Source of the DNA: Salvia splendens | Lineage: Eukaryota > Streptophyta > Magnoliopsida > Lamiales > Lamiaceae | NCBI RefSeq assembly: GCF_004379255.2 | Contig: NC_056052.1 | Coordinates: 13,982,589-14,046,588, forward strand | Length of the DNA stretch: 64,000 bases | Direction of reading: 5' to 3' | Shown here: positions 1-12,100 of the stretch, piece by piece | Layout of the letters: each line of letters opens with the position of its first letter | How positions within the stretch are numbered: position 1 is the stretch's first letter | Made by a program: the position numbers and the translations under genes | Notes under the pieces: model-generated | Told to the model about the DNA's origin: nothing | The model's database searches: none | Seen by the model: only the letters and a program-made list of their open reading frames with translations

Positions 1-3000
1 CACGAATTCCTTAGCCATTATCAAGCCATGGTGCATGGCTAGTAACTCGGCCTCAAGAGCTGAATGTGCGGTTAGCGGTAACGCAAAGGCTACAAGTAAC
101 CTACCCGAATGGTCCCGTATGAGGCCTCCCCCCCGGCTTTTCCGTTTGATTCGTTAAAAGAACCATCCGTGTTGAGCTTCAGCCATGGTTGATCCGGGGG
201 GTTCCATTTGATCATCATAGCTAGTGGCTGCGGCCTTCTTGGTGCGGCATGACTCGGGATGTTTACTCCAAGCCTAACTTCTTTCCAATGCTTCAGCTTG
301 AGGCTGCCGTTGGACATGCTATTTCGAATGAATGTGAGGGTCTGCCATACCACGTTGTTTGCCTTGAACTGGACTTCTTGGTGTCTGCTTCTATTCCTTT
401 CTACCCAGATAAACCAAAAGATGAGGTATGGCAAGAGTCGGCTGAGATGTTTCCTACCTGATTACTGTGATCTAACAGCCCATACTTCGAGCCTAGTTGG
501 TATGGTGTCGTTGATCCGAAGTGGGGGGGAAGATTCTTCGAACCACCCGTCAAATTCCCTCCACTCCTTAATAGCACCGGCTCCTTGAATGAAAAGGTGT
601 TGTAGGGACTCGGTATTTGGCCTGTAGGGGCAGCATTGACACTTGGATCCAAGCTCAATCTTCCGCCATTGGAGCTTTGAGTCGACTGGAATTCGATTAG
701 ATAGGAGCCTCCAAATAAAAATGGCAATGGTTGTAGTTAGGCTTGCCTTCCATATATCTTCAAGTCCTTGGCGTCCGGATTGTTTCCCATGTCGAGGCTA
801 GCGAGAAGTCACCGCACCGGGATAGGGTCCATCTCGGTATGTCCGGTTCCCCGGAGAAAATCGGTGTATTGAGGATATCAGTGACGATCTGTTGCAGAGG
901 CCAGCCTGGTCATGGAGAAACTATAATATTGATTCGTCCCAAGCACCTTCTTTGATAAACTCTGAAACGGTCGTTACGGAGCTACCCCTCTCATCGATGC
1001 AAAGCTCCCTGAGCGGTGTGTTGCCAATCCAAATATCATCCCAGAAGAAGATCTTTTCTAAACCGACTATCCATCGAATGTGCGGGTGGGCATGGACCCA
1101 GGCTCTGGCCAGCCTCTTCCAGGTTGGCCTATTTCTTCCCGAGGTTCTCATGTTGAGAGGCGAGGATTTGGAACAATATTTACTCATCATGTATCGTGCC
1201 CATAGGGAATCATGTTCAATGAATCGCCACCACAATTTAATGTTGAAGGCTCGCAAAACCTCCTTAAACTTGCGAATTCCAAGCCCTCCTTCGTTGGTTG
1301 GGAGACACATTTGGTCCCAGCTAATCCAATGGGTTCTTTTCCTTTCATTTGTCGAGCCCCAAAAGAACCGCGCCAATTGTTGGTCAAGGAGTTTAAGGGA
1401 GCCGGCTGTTGGCTCAATAGCTTGAAAAATGTGAATGGGAATCGCCTCAAGGGTACTCTTAATTAGAGTTAGCCTCCCTCCAAAAGATAGGTGTTTATGC
1501 GCCCATCCGGATATCTTCCTAGCAATATTCTCTAGGATAAACATGAACATATCCGTGCGCTTAATTCCTCGGTTTATGGGAACTCCCAGGTAGAGGAAGG
1601 GGAATGTCCCCCGAGAAAAGCCACCTTCAGATTGGATTGCTTGTTCCCATTGTTCATGTACTTCGGCGATGTAGAAGTTGCTTTTGGCGAGGTTGATCTG
1701 TTGCCCGGAGACTTCCTCATACCCATTAAGACAGGCTCTAAGTAGGCGCAGGGGGGTCTCGGCCGCTTGTGTAAAGATAATGATATCATCGGCGTATGCT
1801 AAGTGGCTGATTTCCATGCACCGCCTAGAAGCTTTGAATGTCATCTCCCTCCGGCCTAGTATGAGCTTCTCAAGGGCCATCGACAAATAATCCGCCGCCA
1901 TCACGAACAAGGCAGGTGAGATGGGATCACCTTGCCTTAGACCTCAGGTTGATTTGAAGAAACCAGCGGGGGCACCATTAATAAGAACTGAAAACCAACA
2001 AGACCTAACGCACCATTTAATAAGGCCAATCCAAGCCTCCGGGAAGCCCATGCGTCGGAGAACTTTGGTAAGAAAGCCCCATTGAACCCTGTCGTAAGCC
2101 TTTGCCATGTCAATCTTGATTGCCACATTCGGAGCTGGGGAACATCTTGCGAGCTCATGGAACATCTCTTGGGTGAGGAGGACATTGTCGTTTAGGAGCC
2201 GTCCCTTCACAAACCCAGATTGGTTAGGAGATATGACCTGTGGCAAAAAGGTGTGAGTCTAGCCATTTGTACTTTGGTGAGAATCTTATTGAAGACATTG
2301 CAAAGGCTAATAGGGCGGTAGTCGGCCCATGTTTCGGGCGAGGCCTTTTTTAGAATGAGAATGATGTTTGTAGCCGTGACACTTTGGGGGAGGTACACCC
2401 CTTTAAAGAACTGTGTGATATCTTCCACGACATCCGTTCCAACAATCGGCCAGCATGCTTGATAGAACGTGGCCGAGAAGCCATCCGGCCCGGGTGCACT
2501 TCCCAGGATATTTCAAAAACTGCTCTTTTCACCTCGTCCAGGTCCGGTGGCTTATGAAGGCCCGTGAGTTCCTTTGTAGGAGGGATTTGGTGGACCCGGT
2601 CTAGGTCCGGCTCCTCAAAAACTGGGTTGTCTGGTGCAAGGAGGCTCTGGAAGAACTCAACCGCCGAATTTCTAATCTCTGCTTCATCCGTAATCTGATG
2701 GCCATTTGCACAGATGTAGTGGATTCGCAATCCGACCCTCTTCTGTTTCACCCAACTTTGATAGAATCTAGAGTTTCTGTCTCCTTCCGCGAGCCACCTC
2801 AAGGCCGCCTTTTGTCGCCAGAAATCCTCCTCCATTTTAAGTAAGAGGATGTATTCGACAATGTTCTTGTTTATCTCGGTTCTGTTCCGAGGCGTTGGGT
2901 CCACTTCGAAGTTGGCTTAGGCCTTTCCGATCTCTTCTTCCATACTCTTGAGGTTAGCATGTATGTTCCCAAAGACTTCTTTATTCCAGGACTTTAAGGC

Positions 3001-3463
3001 CTTTTTGCTTCTTACCAACTTGATTTGGAGATTTAGGAGCCCGGTCCCCCGGTTGGCTGCTCCCAAATGTCTTCAACTATCTTTTTAAAACCTTGGTGCC
3101 AGATCCACATATTTTGGAAACGGAATGCACTACCCCCTGTGGCAGGTCTCGCCAACTTGCACCTTCCGAGGAGACTCTTGGAAGGTTGGTCACCCTCGAT
3201 GCCTCAAATACTTTGGTCCATGCCTCGCTAACAAACATTCTGTCCAGCGTTTCGAACAGCCCGTTTTTGGCCCATGTATACTCCGCTCCATCATAACCCG
3301 GGTCAAGGAGTCGGCAATCTTCAATTGTTTCTGCAAAGTCGATTATCTCGCCCTGCCGATTGGTGTCACTCCCTACCCTATCAACATGTGAGAGGATCGT
3401 GTTAAAATCCCCTCCGATCAGCCATGGAATGCCTTCCACTTGGTTCGAGATCTCCTTCATTTT
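1..3463 (-). mobile_element. LINE A: L1-type retrotransposon fragment, 3' end outside window
   Basis: Degenerate L1-type LINE on the minus strand. Read from 3463 leftwards it holds endonuclease, reverse transcriptase, a zf-RVT-like region and the start of RNase H; the last ORF2 codons, 3' UTR and tail lie left of base 1. It is very close to LINE K (about 19430-22190). Similarity to K stops near 3463, where K continues into the rest of the endonuclease while this copy runs straight into plus-strand ORF1 sequence of LINE B. A is therefore either 5'-truncated and inserted in LINE B, or joined to it by rearrangement; the left flank needed to decide is missing. Confidence 0.9.
1..3463 (-). pseudogene. 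ORF2 remnant of LINE A (endonuclease-RT-RNase H)
   Basis: Broken ORF2. Endonuclease remnants (GGDFNT, TWAKNGLFE) lie at about 3077-3463. RT fingers and palm run from about 2904 to 921 with motifs DMAKAYDRV, LRQGDPISP and YADD, followed by the thumb and WW(R)F region. The piece holding RNase H begins near 434, with NTDGS at about 150-165. Lesions seen: a frameshift near 2510 just before the PGPDGF motif, a TGA at 1944-1946 where LINE K has CGA (a CpG-type C to T change), a TAG at 921-923, a frameshift near 890, and another near 130 within RNase H. No activity is expected. The TAG at 921 and the frameshift near 890 are shared with LINE K. Confidence 0.9.
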
Positions 3464-5770
3464 ATCGGCCCCACCGCCGAAAGCCCCACGTGCAAATCGG
3501 CCATACTCTTGGCAAGCTTCACTCATGTTGAAGAGGAGAATCCGGCGTTGGAAGCTTCCGGCTCATTACACACCTTGGAGGATGACGAAATGAGCCATAA
3601 TGTACCCGCCGGTGCCAACTCCGTCGCCGTAATCCCGACCGCCGACCATGTGACCGGCGACGATGCCGGATCCGTTGATGAAGAAAAGGACACCACCCTA
3701 CACAAGGATCAAGCGTTGGTTGTTGGTCCTAACATGGGACAAGTGTCCTTGGAGAGTGTGGGAGTCAACTTTCCTAACTAAAATGGTAGAAACAACAAAT
3801 CCACTTTTTGAAAGCTCCTTGGTGCCATTCCACCCCGGACCCTCACGTGATGCCCTAGCCGTTACACCCCCAATGCATCCAAAATTGAACCCCATTTTGC
3901 AGCTAGCATCCCTAGAGTTGGCCGAGATGCTCGATACTATGGCGGCGCAACCTTTACTCGCCGGCAAACATCCGATGGACGAACAACCAAAGGACAACCA
4001 CCTCCCTCAACTCCCTTGGACGACCGATGCACCAACAGCACCTCCTATGGTTGACAATGGCCCATCCTTAGCCGACTTCCCCCCTCTAGAGAGTGGTCGT
4101 ACACGGAAAATTTGGGAATCCTTCGAGAATGGTCAGGTGCGCACTAACCCGAGAGCAAGGCCCCAAGCCAGCCGTAACGAGCAAGGTGCTGTGCCTACGA
4201 ACCCGCCAATGTTGATCGCCTCTAACCATGCTAAGGACGGTGAGGGTTGGCCGCGAGACGTTGATGTGCCGATGGCCGAGGCAAGCTCGGACCCGAGGGA
4301 CAAAGGGCGCTGGAGGGCCGAGCCATCCGGCACGATAACTGTGGATAAACAAGAAGGCTCGCCTAGCAATGTTAGGCCCGGTGGGATCGGAGCCGTTGAG
4401 GGGCACACGACCAACCCAAGGTCCATGGCGGATATGGTTCGGGAAGGTCCGAGCTCCGAGGGTCACCAAGCCTTTGTCCCGGAAAATATTCTAAATATTG
4501 GCTATGCTACCACATCAAATGGGCTCCCGGCGATTTATTTCTCATTATCGGAGACACAAAAATTGGCAACGAGTCTCGGCCATGCTATCGTCAGTAAGTT
4601 CTCCCATTCTATTCCGGCTTCGCACCAAATTCAAAAAGCACTTGATAACATTAAATTTAGTCGAGGCTTTACATGGAAGTATATTAATGCAAAACATGTT
4701 CTTGTTCAATTTGAGGATATTGCGGTCTATGCTAGGCTGCTTGGTGGCCCCAAGGGGACCCCGGTGTGGTATGTTGATCGACATCCTATGCGAGTCTTCA
4801 AATGGGCGCCGGATTTTGATGCATATTGTGAATCCCCGATCGCGGCAATTTGGTGTAACCTAATTGGCCTCCCCATCCACTTGTTTGACCAATAGGCCAT
4901 TTTTGCCATCGGAAAACTCCTTGGGACCCCTATCCAAGTGGATCGAGCTACAGCCAACAAGACACGACTATCCTTTGCCCGTATTTGCATCTAAATCGAC
5001 ATAACGAAGCCACCACCCGAGGAGATCATCCTTGACATTTGTGGGCGTGAAACCTGCAACGGGTGACACGGGATAAAATCCCGGCATATTGTAGTGATTG
5101 TAGGCACGTGGGGCATATAAGTGAGGCTTGTTATGCGGCGGGTAAAGCGGTCCGACCCCCGAAGAGGAACTACAATATTACCAAGCCGAGACAGCCACAC
5201 CAAGGGGCCCAAGGTTCGAAGGGAGGATATGACCAACCGAAGGACAACTTGAACAGCAAGGAGGGGAAACAACATTGGAGACCCAAAGAAACGGAAGCTC
5301 AACCGATCATAACAACAAGCACTAGAGATACGAATGATGGAGTTTCGCAAGGACCGGATGTCATGGGCGCTTTGCATGAGGATGGCCCCGTGGATTTGGC
5401 CCTTCGGGCCGACGAGGGTAACAAGAGCTGGAGTGCAACCCATTTGCATTGTAGGGGCTCGGCTTTCACACCCTTTCATCATGGGAAAGGCCGAGGGAAT
5501 AAGGCGAAATGAGATACAAGTAACCACCGGGTCACACCCTCGTCCAGGGTTGGAGGACGGCGTGACGAAGACTCAGCCTCGGGTGATCTAGTGAGGCCGA
5601 AAGGCTCGTTCAAACCTTTCGATCTAAAAAGGTCCGAAGCACAAGAGGTGAAGAACCACATGAGCACCAATCGATATTTCTCCCTAATGGCACGGGAGAA
5701 TTTCGTGGATAATGACTTGGAAGACACGGATGAAGGGGAGGAGAACATTCCTCTCAAGGATGACGAAGGT

Positions 5771-5775
5771 GGAGA
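5771..5775. repeat. 5-bp TSD of the solo LTR (partner 14304-14308)
   Basis: GGAGA occurs directly before the LTR terminus at 5776 and directly after the other terminus at 14303. Five base pairs is the usual Ty3/Gypsy duplication. Confidence 0.9.
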
Positions 5776-5818
5776 TGATATGGATTGGGATAGGACGAAG
5801 GACCCGTTGGATATATTG

Positions 5819-5833
5819 ATCCAAGAACCCCAC
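5819..5833. repeat. TSD of LINE C (partner 13578-13592)
   Basis: A 14-15 bp direct repeat beginning ATCCAAGAACC on both sides of LINE C. The first A of the right copy is indistinguishable from the end of the tail. Confidence 0.9.
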
Positions 5834-5870
5834 CACGTTTTCAAGCGATCGATGGACAGAAATTGTAAGT

Positions 5871-5898
5871 TAGAGAGAGACGCTCTCCCTTCTCTCTA
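5871..5898 (+). other. Conserved 5'-terminal stem-loop of LINE C
   Basis: TAGAGAGA (5871-5878) can pair with TCTCTCTA (5891-5898) around a 12-nt loop. The same design is at or near the 5' end of LINE D (about 40078-40106, minus), E (about 51373-51402, minus), G (about 62408-62437, minus), I (63956-63985), K (about 28010-28036, minus) and, more loosely, M (about 25690-25720, minus). The role is unknown; it marks the true 5' end of the family. Confidence 0.7.
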
Positions 5899-6105
5899 GA
5901 ATCCCCCACCACGTTTTGAGTTCCCACATCGCCGCCTACCCCATTCTCACTCGGCTCACCACTGTCGACGGTCCCCCTCACGCCCCCGCTCCACCAGCCA
6001 CCCACCACCCTCCCGACCTCGGATTCTCACCAATCAACCCACTCCTTTGGCTAAGGCACGAACAAAGCTCCGGAGCGGCTGGTGACTCGACTCACTCTCT
6101 CGATC

Positions 6106-9100
6106 ATGCCGGAGCTCCTGCCGGATCCCCCCCCGGAGTCCGAAGAACCGCGCACCATCTCGGACCAGCTAATGGTCCTCCGGTCGGCCGAGGACCCTCT
6201 CTCGGACCAGCCAATGACTTTCACGTCGGAGGAGTCTCCCTCCATAATTTTTCCCTGCAAGAAAGTGGCGAGGAAAACTTTGAAAATGAAGGTGAAGGCA
6301 CGGAAAAGTACACCAGCCCCTCCCACCAAAGGCACGGGTCGGAAAAGGTTCGTACCCTCACCGATGCCGGAGGACAAGCAACTTAGGAAGAAGATTGATT
6401 TCGGGGCCGAAGGGAGCTCGCCGGTCGGAAGTCCAAAATGCAAAGGCCCCATCTTCCCGACGTCGATGGAGCCCCCCCCTAATCCCAACGGTGAAGATGA
6501 AGCTAAGATTAATGAAGAACTTGCCGGCGCCAGAACTGTTGGCAACGCTCCGGCCGATGACCTTGCGGCCGGCGCAAACGCGGGGACCGGTGACGGAGGA
6601 GAGCACAACCCCCCACATGATGGCTGCTCGGAGAGAGATGGCTCTAGCATGGGTCAAAAGGCCTTGGTGGACGCGATAGTCAACTTGCCCGAAATGGGCA
6701 CAACAACAAAATCACTTTCCGAAAGTTCCTTGGCGCCTTGCCACTTCGGAACACCACGCGATGCTGGCCCCAATGCATCCGTTGAGCCCCCAAAACAACA
6801 AAAATCTAGCTCCTTTTTGCAGCAACCCAACTTTCCCGAATTGGCTTGGAGACCAAAACCTCCTTCCGAAAGTGGGCTAACTCCTTTCCGTCCCAAGAGC
6901 TCACGTGAGACGATTGTCGTGGAGGCCCCAACGCAACCAACAAAGGCCGAAATCATCCACTTAGCCGCCTTGGACTCGGCGGAGATGCTAGACACATTGG
7001 TTGCGCAACCTCTCATTACGGCCGGTCACAAACCACTGGAGTTCCCCCTAAACTCTTCGGGATGCATGCAAAGTGTCACACACACACCTCGGGATGGGAA
7101 TGAACCCTCTCTTGAGGACTTTCCCCCTCTCGAACGAGGACGAACTAGCAAGCTCCGAGCTACGTTTGAGGCTAGTTCGGAACATTACAGTGCGGAGCTC
7201 GGCCAGCCGCGACCGAAGTCGAACCCTAACGTCTACCGAGAAAAGCCTTTTATCGAGAAGACGAACAAGGCCACGCCTAGTGCCGAGATGGTTGCAGTGA
7301 CAAGAGACACACCAACACCCAACGATACGCCTATGGATGATGCCGAACAGATCCTCACCGAGAAGGAAAAAGTCGAGAAGATCCACACCGAGAAAGAAAA
7401 AGCCGAAAAGCCGAGAATGGAAAAGCCGAGAAGGGCACACTACGGCAACGTAGGTGCCGAGAAGATCCACACCGAGAATGGAGAAGCCGAACTCAACAAT
7501 CCGAAGAGAAATGGAAACACACCTAAGTCCGCGATGGATGCCGCAACACAAGGGCCGAATGTAGTTAATCAACTTGGGGGGGTAGAAGCTACACCGGGGC
7601 CCTCGCCGTGGCCGAAATCGATGGCGGACTTGCTTAAGGGTACCCCGTCGGGCTCGGCGAGTAACACTCTACAAGGCCGGGGTGAAGGCGCCGCAAGCCA
7701 CCCCGGTCGGCCGAAAACGATGGCGGACATGCTCAAAGGCTCGACTGACCCTACCGGCCCCCAAGCCTTTGAACCGGATAAGCTCCAGAACATTGGATTT
7801 GCTTCAGTGTCCGACGGCATCCCGGCCATTTACTTCTCCGGAACGGAAACTCAAAAGCTTGCTGAGAGCATGGGACACGCCATTGTGGGTAAGTTCTCTC
7901 ACTCTATCCCTACGGGACTGCAAATCCAAAAGACCCTCGATAATATTAAACTTCGGTGTGGATTTAGTTGGAAGTACATTAATGCTAAACATATTCTCAT
8001 TCAATGCGAGGACTTGGCGGACTATGCCCGAATCCTTGGAGGCCCAAGGGGTACGCCCGTTTGGCTCATTGACCGACACCCGATGAGGGTCTTCAAATGG
8101 TCCCCGGACTTTGATGCTTACTGCGAGTCCCCCATTGCGGCAATTTGGTGCAACCTAATTGGCCTCCCCATTCATCTTTTCGACCAATCCGCCTTATTCG
8201 CCATCGGCAAGCTTCTCGGCAATCCAATACAAATTGATCGAGCCACGGCAAACAAGACTCGGCTGTCATTTGCCCGAATTTGCGTCGAGATAGACATCAC
8301 AAAACCACCTACCGAAGAGATAATCCTCGATCTTGGTGGGCGAGAAACGGTGCAGCGAGTCCGATGGGACAAGATACCATCATATTGCCGAGAATGCAAA
8401 CATGTCGGCCATGCAAGTGAGGTGTGCTATGCGACGGGCAAGAAGGAACGGCCGCCAAAGAGAAACTACCACAACGGCCCGCCAAAACAGCCACAACCCG
8501 AGAGACAGACCGAGAAGGGGAAGCAAGATATGGGGAAGAATGCCTCCAGCTCCAACGAATGGAAACATCAGGGGAAGAAGCAAGGCAAGGCCGGTGATCG
8601 ACCAAACAATAACAAAACAAATGGGGAGGACTCCGGTGATACTTCCTGGGAGGGACCGAACTCCAAGGGTGACTCTACTTTGGGGAGCGGACCGAGCTCC
8701 GGAACTCAGATTGCCGGGCTCATTGCCGGGATCGAGATTGGGAAGTCCCCACCGAACCGGGGGAATCCATTGCATCCCACCACCGAACCACCAACACCAC
8801 GTGGGAACATGGACGTGGAGTGGGGCTCCCCCAATGCGAGGAGCTTGGTCTCACCAGTTCGGCGAGGGAATCCGAGAGGAGGCGCGCGCCATGCTTTGAC
8901 AAGGGGGCGTGGGTTCTTTTCGGCAAAGAACCACATGAGCACTAACCAATATTATACTCTCATGGAGAACGGAGAATTTGATGTTGAGAATTGTGGGGAT
9001 GCGGACGAAGACCTTATGGAATTGCACGTGGGGGCCGAGAAGTTAGGAGGCAACAGTTCGGCCGAGGACGCCGAGGAGGTCGCTCCGAACAAAGAGCAAC

Positions 9101-9159
9101 ACCGTACTGACTATCAAGGAGGGCCTTCAACCTCTTTGGGTACGCACCCTTCTTGTTAA
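6106..9159 (+). CDS. ORF1 of LINE C, RNA-binding DUF4283/CCHC protein
   Basis: Intact 1017-codon ORF1. ATG 6106 is chosen because its start (MPELLPDPPP) matches that of LINE G ORF1 (MPEHPPDPPP); the frame is open upstream only from a GTG at 6082. A basic segment near residues 65-85 (RKSTPAPPTKG, then RKRF) is followed by a long low-complexity, acidic and Pro-rich middle. A Lys/Glu-rich repeat (EKIHTE variants) lies at about residues 415-460. The DUF4283-like core is at about 570-720 and the CCHC knuckle CRECKHVGHASEVC at about 760. An Arg/Gly-rich stretch follows. In L1 elements ORF1 binds the element RNA and forms the RNP with ORF2. ORF2 begins 2 nt after the stop. Confidence 0.93.
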   Translation: MPELLPDPPPESEEPRTISDQLMVLRSAEDPLSDQPMTFTSEESPSIIFPCKKVARKTLKMKVKARKSTPAPPTKGTGRKRFVPSPMPEDKQLRKKIDFGAEGSSPVGSPKCKGPIFPTSMEPPPNPNGEDEAKINEELAGARTVGNAPADDLAAGANAGTGDGGEHNPPHDGCSERDGSSMGQKALVDAIVNLPEMGTTTKSLSESSLAPCHFGTPRDAGPNASVEPPKQQKSSSFLQQPNFPELAWRPKPPSESGLTPFRPKSSRETIVVEAPTQPTKAEIIHLAALDSAEMLDTLVAQPLITAGHKPLEFPLNSSGCMQSVTHTPRDGNEPSLEDFPPLERGRTSKLRATFEASSEHYSAELGQPRPKSNPNVYREKPFIEKTNKATPSAEMVAVTRDTPTPNDTPMDDAEQILTEKEKVEKIHTEKEKAEKPRMEKPRRAHYGNVGAEKIHTENGEAELNNPKRNGNTPKSAMDAATQGPNVVNQLGGVEATPGPSPWPKSMADLLKGTPSGSASNTLQGRGEGAASHPGRPKTMADMLKGSTDPTGPQAFEPDKLQNIGFASVSDGIPAIYFSGTETQKLAESMGHAIVGKFSHSIPTGLQIQKTLDNIKLRCGFSWKYINAKHILIQCEDLADYARILGGPRGTPVWLIDRHPMRVFKWSPDFDAYCESPIAAIWCNLIGLPIHLFDQSALFAIGKLLGNPIQIDRATANKTRLSFARICVEIDITKPPTEEIILDLGGRETVQRVRWDKIPSYCRECKHVGHASEVCYATGKKERPPKRNYHNGPPKQPQPERQTEKGKQDMGKNASSSNEWKHQGKKQGKAGDRPNNNKTNGEDSGDTSWEGPNSKGDSTLGSGPSSGTQIAGLIAGIEIGKSPPNRGNPLHPTTEPPTPRGNMDVEWGSPNARSLVSPVRRGNPRGGARHALTRGRGFFSAKNHMSTNQYYTLMENGEFDVENCGDADEDLMELHVGAEKLGGNSSAEDAEEVAPNKEQHRTDYQGGPSTSLGTHPSC

Positions 9160-9161
9160 TA

Positions 9162-12100
9162 ATGTCGTACAATCTCATGTTTTGGAACGTGAGGGGGATC
9201 GCGAATGCGCCCACTCAAAACGTTCTGAAAAGACTAATTGGTTGTCATAATGTTTTATTTCTTGCAATAATGGAACCGCTCACACAACCGGACCCGGACC
9301 GTTTCTCTAAGGCCTTGGGGCTGTCCTTCATTGGTTCGAACACGAACGAGAAGATTTGGATGTTTGCGGAAGAGGGGTCCACTTTTGATATTGAGGTTGA
9401 CTCGGAACAAATTCTTCACGGGTACCTCAAATCCCACCGCCTTGCTAGGCCGGTGGCCATCTCAGCCGTGTACGCCAAATGTACAAGGGCTGAAAGACAT
9501 CACTTATGGGACATGATGAGAGAGATTGCCGGGCCTCTTGAGGGAACACCTTGGATCATCGGTGGCGATTTCAACACCATGCTATCTCACCAAGACAGAG
9601 TCGGAAGTGATACCAACCGGCAAGCCGAGATGGTAGATTTTGCGGAGGCAACGGAAGATTGTAGGCTGCTTGACCCTGGTTTTGATGGAGCGGCATTCAC
9701 TTGGGCCAAGAATGGCCTTTTTGAAAGGTTGGATAGAGTGCTTGTCAGCGAGGATTGGACTAAGACCTTCGAGGCTACTCGGGTTACGAACCTCCCCCGG
9801 ATTGCCTCGGACCATGGACCAATTCTTGTCAGGTGCACGAAGATGAACACATCCGCTGGAGCCAAGGCTTTCAGGTTCCAGAACATGTGGATCCGACATG
9901 AAGGATTCATGGCCGTAGTGCAAAAAGCATGGGAGGAGCCCACGGGGGCGGGTGGAATCCTAAACATTCAAATCAAGCAGGCCAGAGTTAAAAAGGCCCT
10001 TAAGAAGTGGAACAAAGAGGTTTTTGGAAACATCCATGCTAATCTAAAAGAAAAGGAGGAAGAAATTGCTCTGGCCCAATCTTGTTTCGAAGCAAGGCCG
10101 ACTCCGGATCACAGGACAGCGATCAACAAACACATTGCCGAGTACATCCTTTTGCTGAGAATGGAAGAAGATTTTTGGCGACAGAAGGCAGCTTTGAGGT
10201 GGCTTGCCGAGGGAGACAAAAATACCCGGTTCTACCAAAGCTGGGTGAAACAAAAGAGGGTTCGTCTCCGCATCCATTCAATACGTGTCAATGGGCAGGA
10301 GCTCACCGAGGAAGCCGAGATTAAAAAGTCCGCAGTGGAGTTCTTCCAACAACTCCTTGCCCCCAACAATCCGACACTTGAAGATCCAGACCTCGACCTA
10401 ATCCAGCAGGTCCACTCAGCCGAGCAGTTCGCTGACATCGCAGATGCTCCAAGTGCGGACGAGGTCAGGAGTGCCACCTTTTGCATTTCCGGAGATAGTG
10501 CACCCGGACCCGACGGCTTCTCGGCCACCTTCTATCAAGCCTGCTGGCCCATTGTGGGGCCGGAGGTAGTGGAAGCAATCAGACAGTTCTTCAGAGGGGC
10601 CTTCCTGCCGAGGAGCATCACGGCCACAAGCATAGTCCTTATCCCAAAGAAGGCATCGCCGGAGTCATGGACCGACTACCGACCCATCAGTCTCTGCAAT
10701 GTTTTAAACAAGATCATTACCAAGGTACTCACCTCTCGACTCTCTCCTTTCCTCCCACAGGTCATCTCCCCAAACCAAAGTGGATTTGTCAAAGGTCGGC
10801 TCCTTAACGACAACGCACTTCTGGCCCAAGAGATGTTCCATGAGCTTGCTAGATGCTCCCCAGCACCTAATGTGGCAGTAAAGATTGACATGGCTAAAGC
10901 CTATGATAGGGTCCAATGGCCATTCCTCTTCAAAGTTTTACGCCGTATGGGTTTCCCGGATTCATGGATTTCACTTATGGAGAGGTGTATTGGGTATTGC
11001 TGGTTCTCGGTCCTTGTTAACGGGGCACCCTCGGGCTTCTTTAGATCAACTCGAGGACTTCGGCAAGGAGACCCGATCTCCCCCGCTCTGTTCGTAATCG
11101 CTGCGGACTACCTGTCCCGAGCATTAGATAAGCTCATCCTCGGTCAAAAGGACATGACGTTCAAAGCCTCCCGGAGATGCATGGAGATCAGCCATCTAGC
11201 CTATGCGGACGACATTATCATCTTCACTCAAGCGGCGGCAAATCCTATGCGCCGGCTAAGAGCCTGTCTCGAAAAATATGAAAGAGTCTCCGGCCAACAA
11301 GTCAGCCTCGCCAAGAGTAATTTCTATATTGCCGAGGCCCATGAACATTGGGCAAACTCGATCCAGGCGGAAGGAGGCTTCTCTAGAGGGGCCTTTCCTT
11401 TTCTCTATCTCGGAGTCCCTATCTATCGTGGTGCCAAAACGCACGGACATGTTCCTCTTTCTACGGGAAAAGATTGCAAGAAGGATCTCAGGATGGGCAC
11501 ACCGTCACCTATCCTTTGGAGGAAGGCTTACGTTGATTAAGAGCACTCTTGAAGCGATCCCCTTGCACATCTTTCAAGCCGTCGAGCCCACGGCCGGTAC
11601 CCTCAAGCAACTTGATCAACAAATGGCCCGATTCTTTTGGGGGTCTACGAATGAAAAGAAGCGGACCCATTGGATTGGATGGGAACAAATGTGCCGGCCC
11701 ACTGATGAAGGAGGCCTTGGGATCCGAAAAACTATGGAGGTCCTCCGCGCCTTCAATATCAAACTTTGGTGGCGATTTCGGGAGCAAAACTCCCTTTGGG
11801 CAAGATACATGATGGCAAAATATTGCTCCAACTCCACACCGCTCACCTTGAGATTGCCGAGCAGGAGTAGCCCTACGTGGAGAAGACTCTCAAGAGCATG
11901 GCCCCTCGCGCAACCGCACATGAGATGGCTAGTGGGACAAGGGGACATCTACTTCTGGGATGACATTTGGCTTGGCAATAGCCCTCTGAGGGAACTTAGT
12001 CTTGATGATAGGGGAAGACCAACCACCCGGGTCTCGGAGTTCATTACAAATGGTGGTTGGGATGTGCCCAAGCTTCAACTCCTTCACAATCAGGCCGGCC

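Noticed and set aside
1..5775. A 5' inversion (twin priming) of one LINE to explain the A/B head-to-head junction
   Set aside because: The inverted part carries ORF2 down to RNase H and belongs to the LINE K group, while the plus part is a different LINE with its own ORF2; these are two elements.
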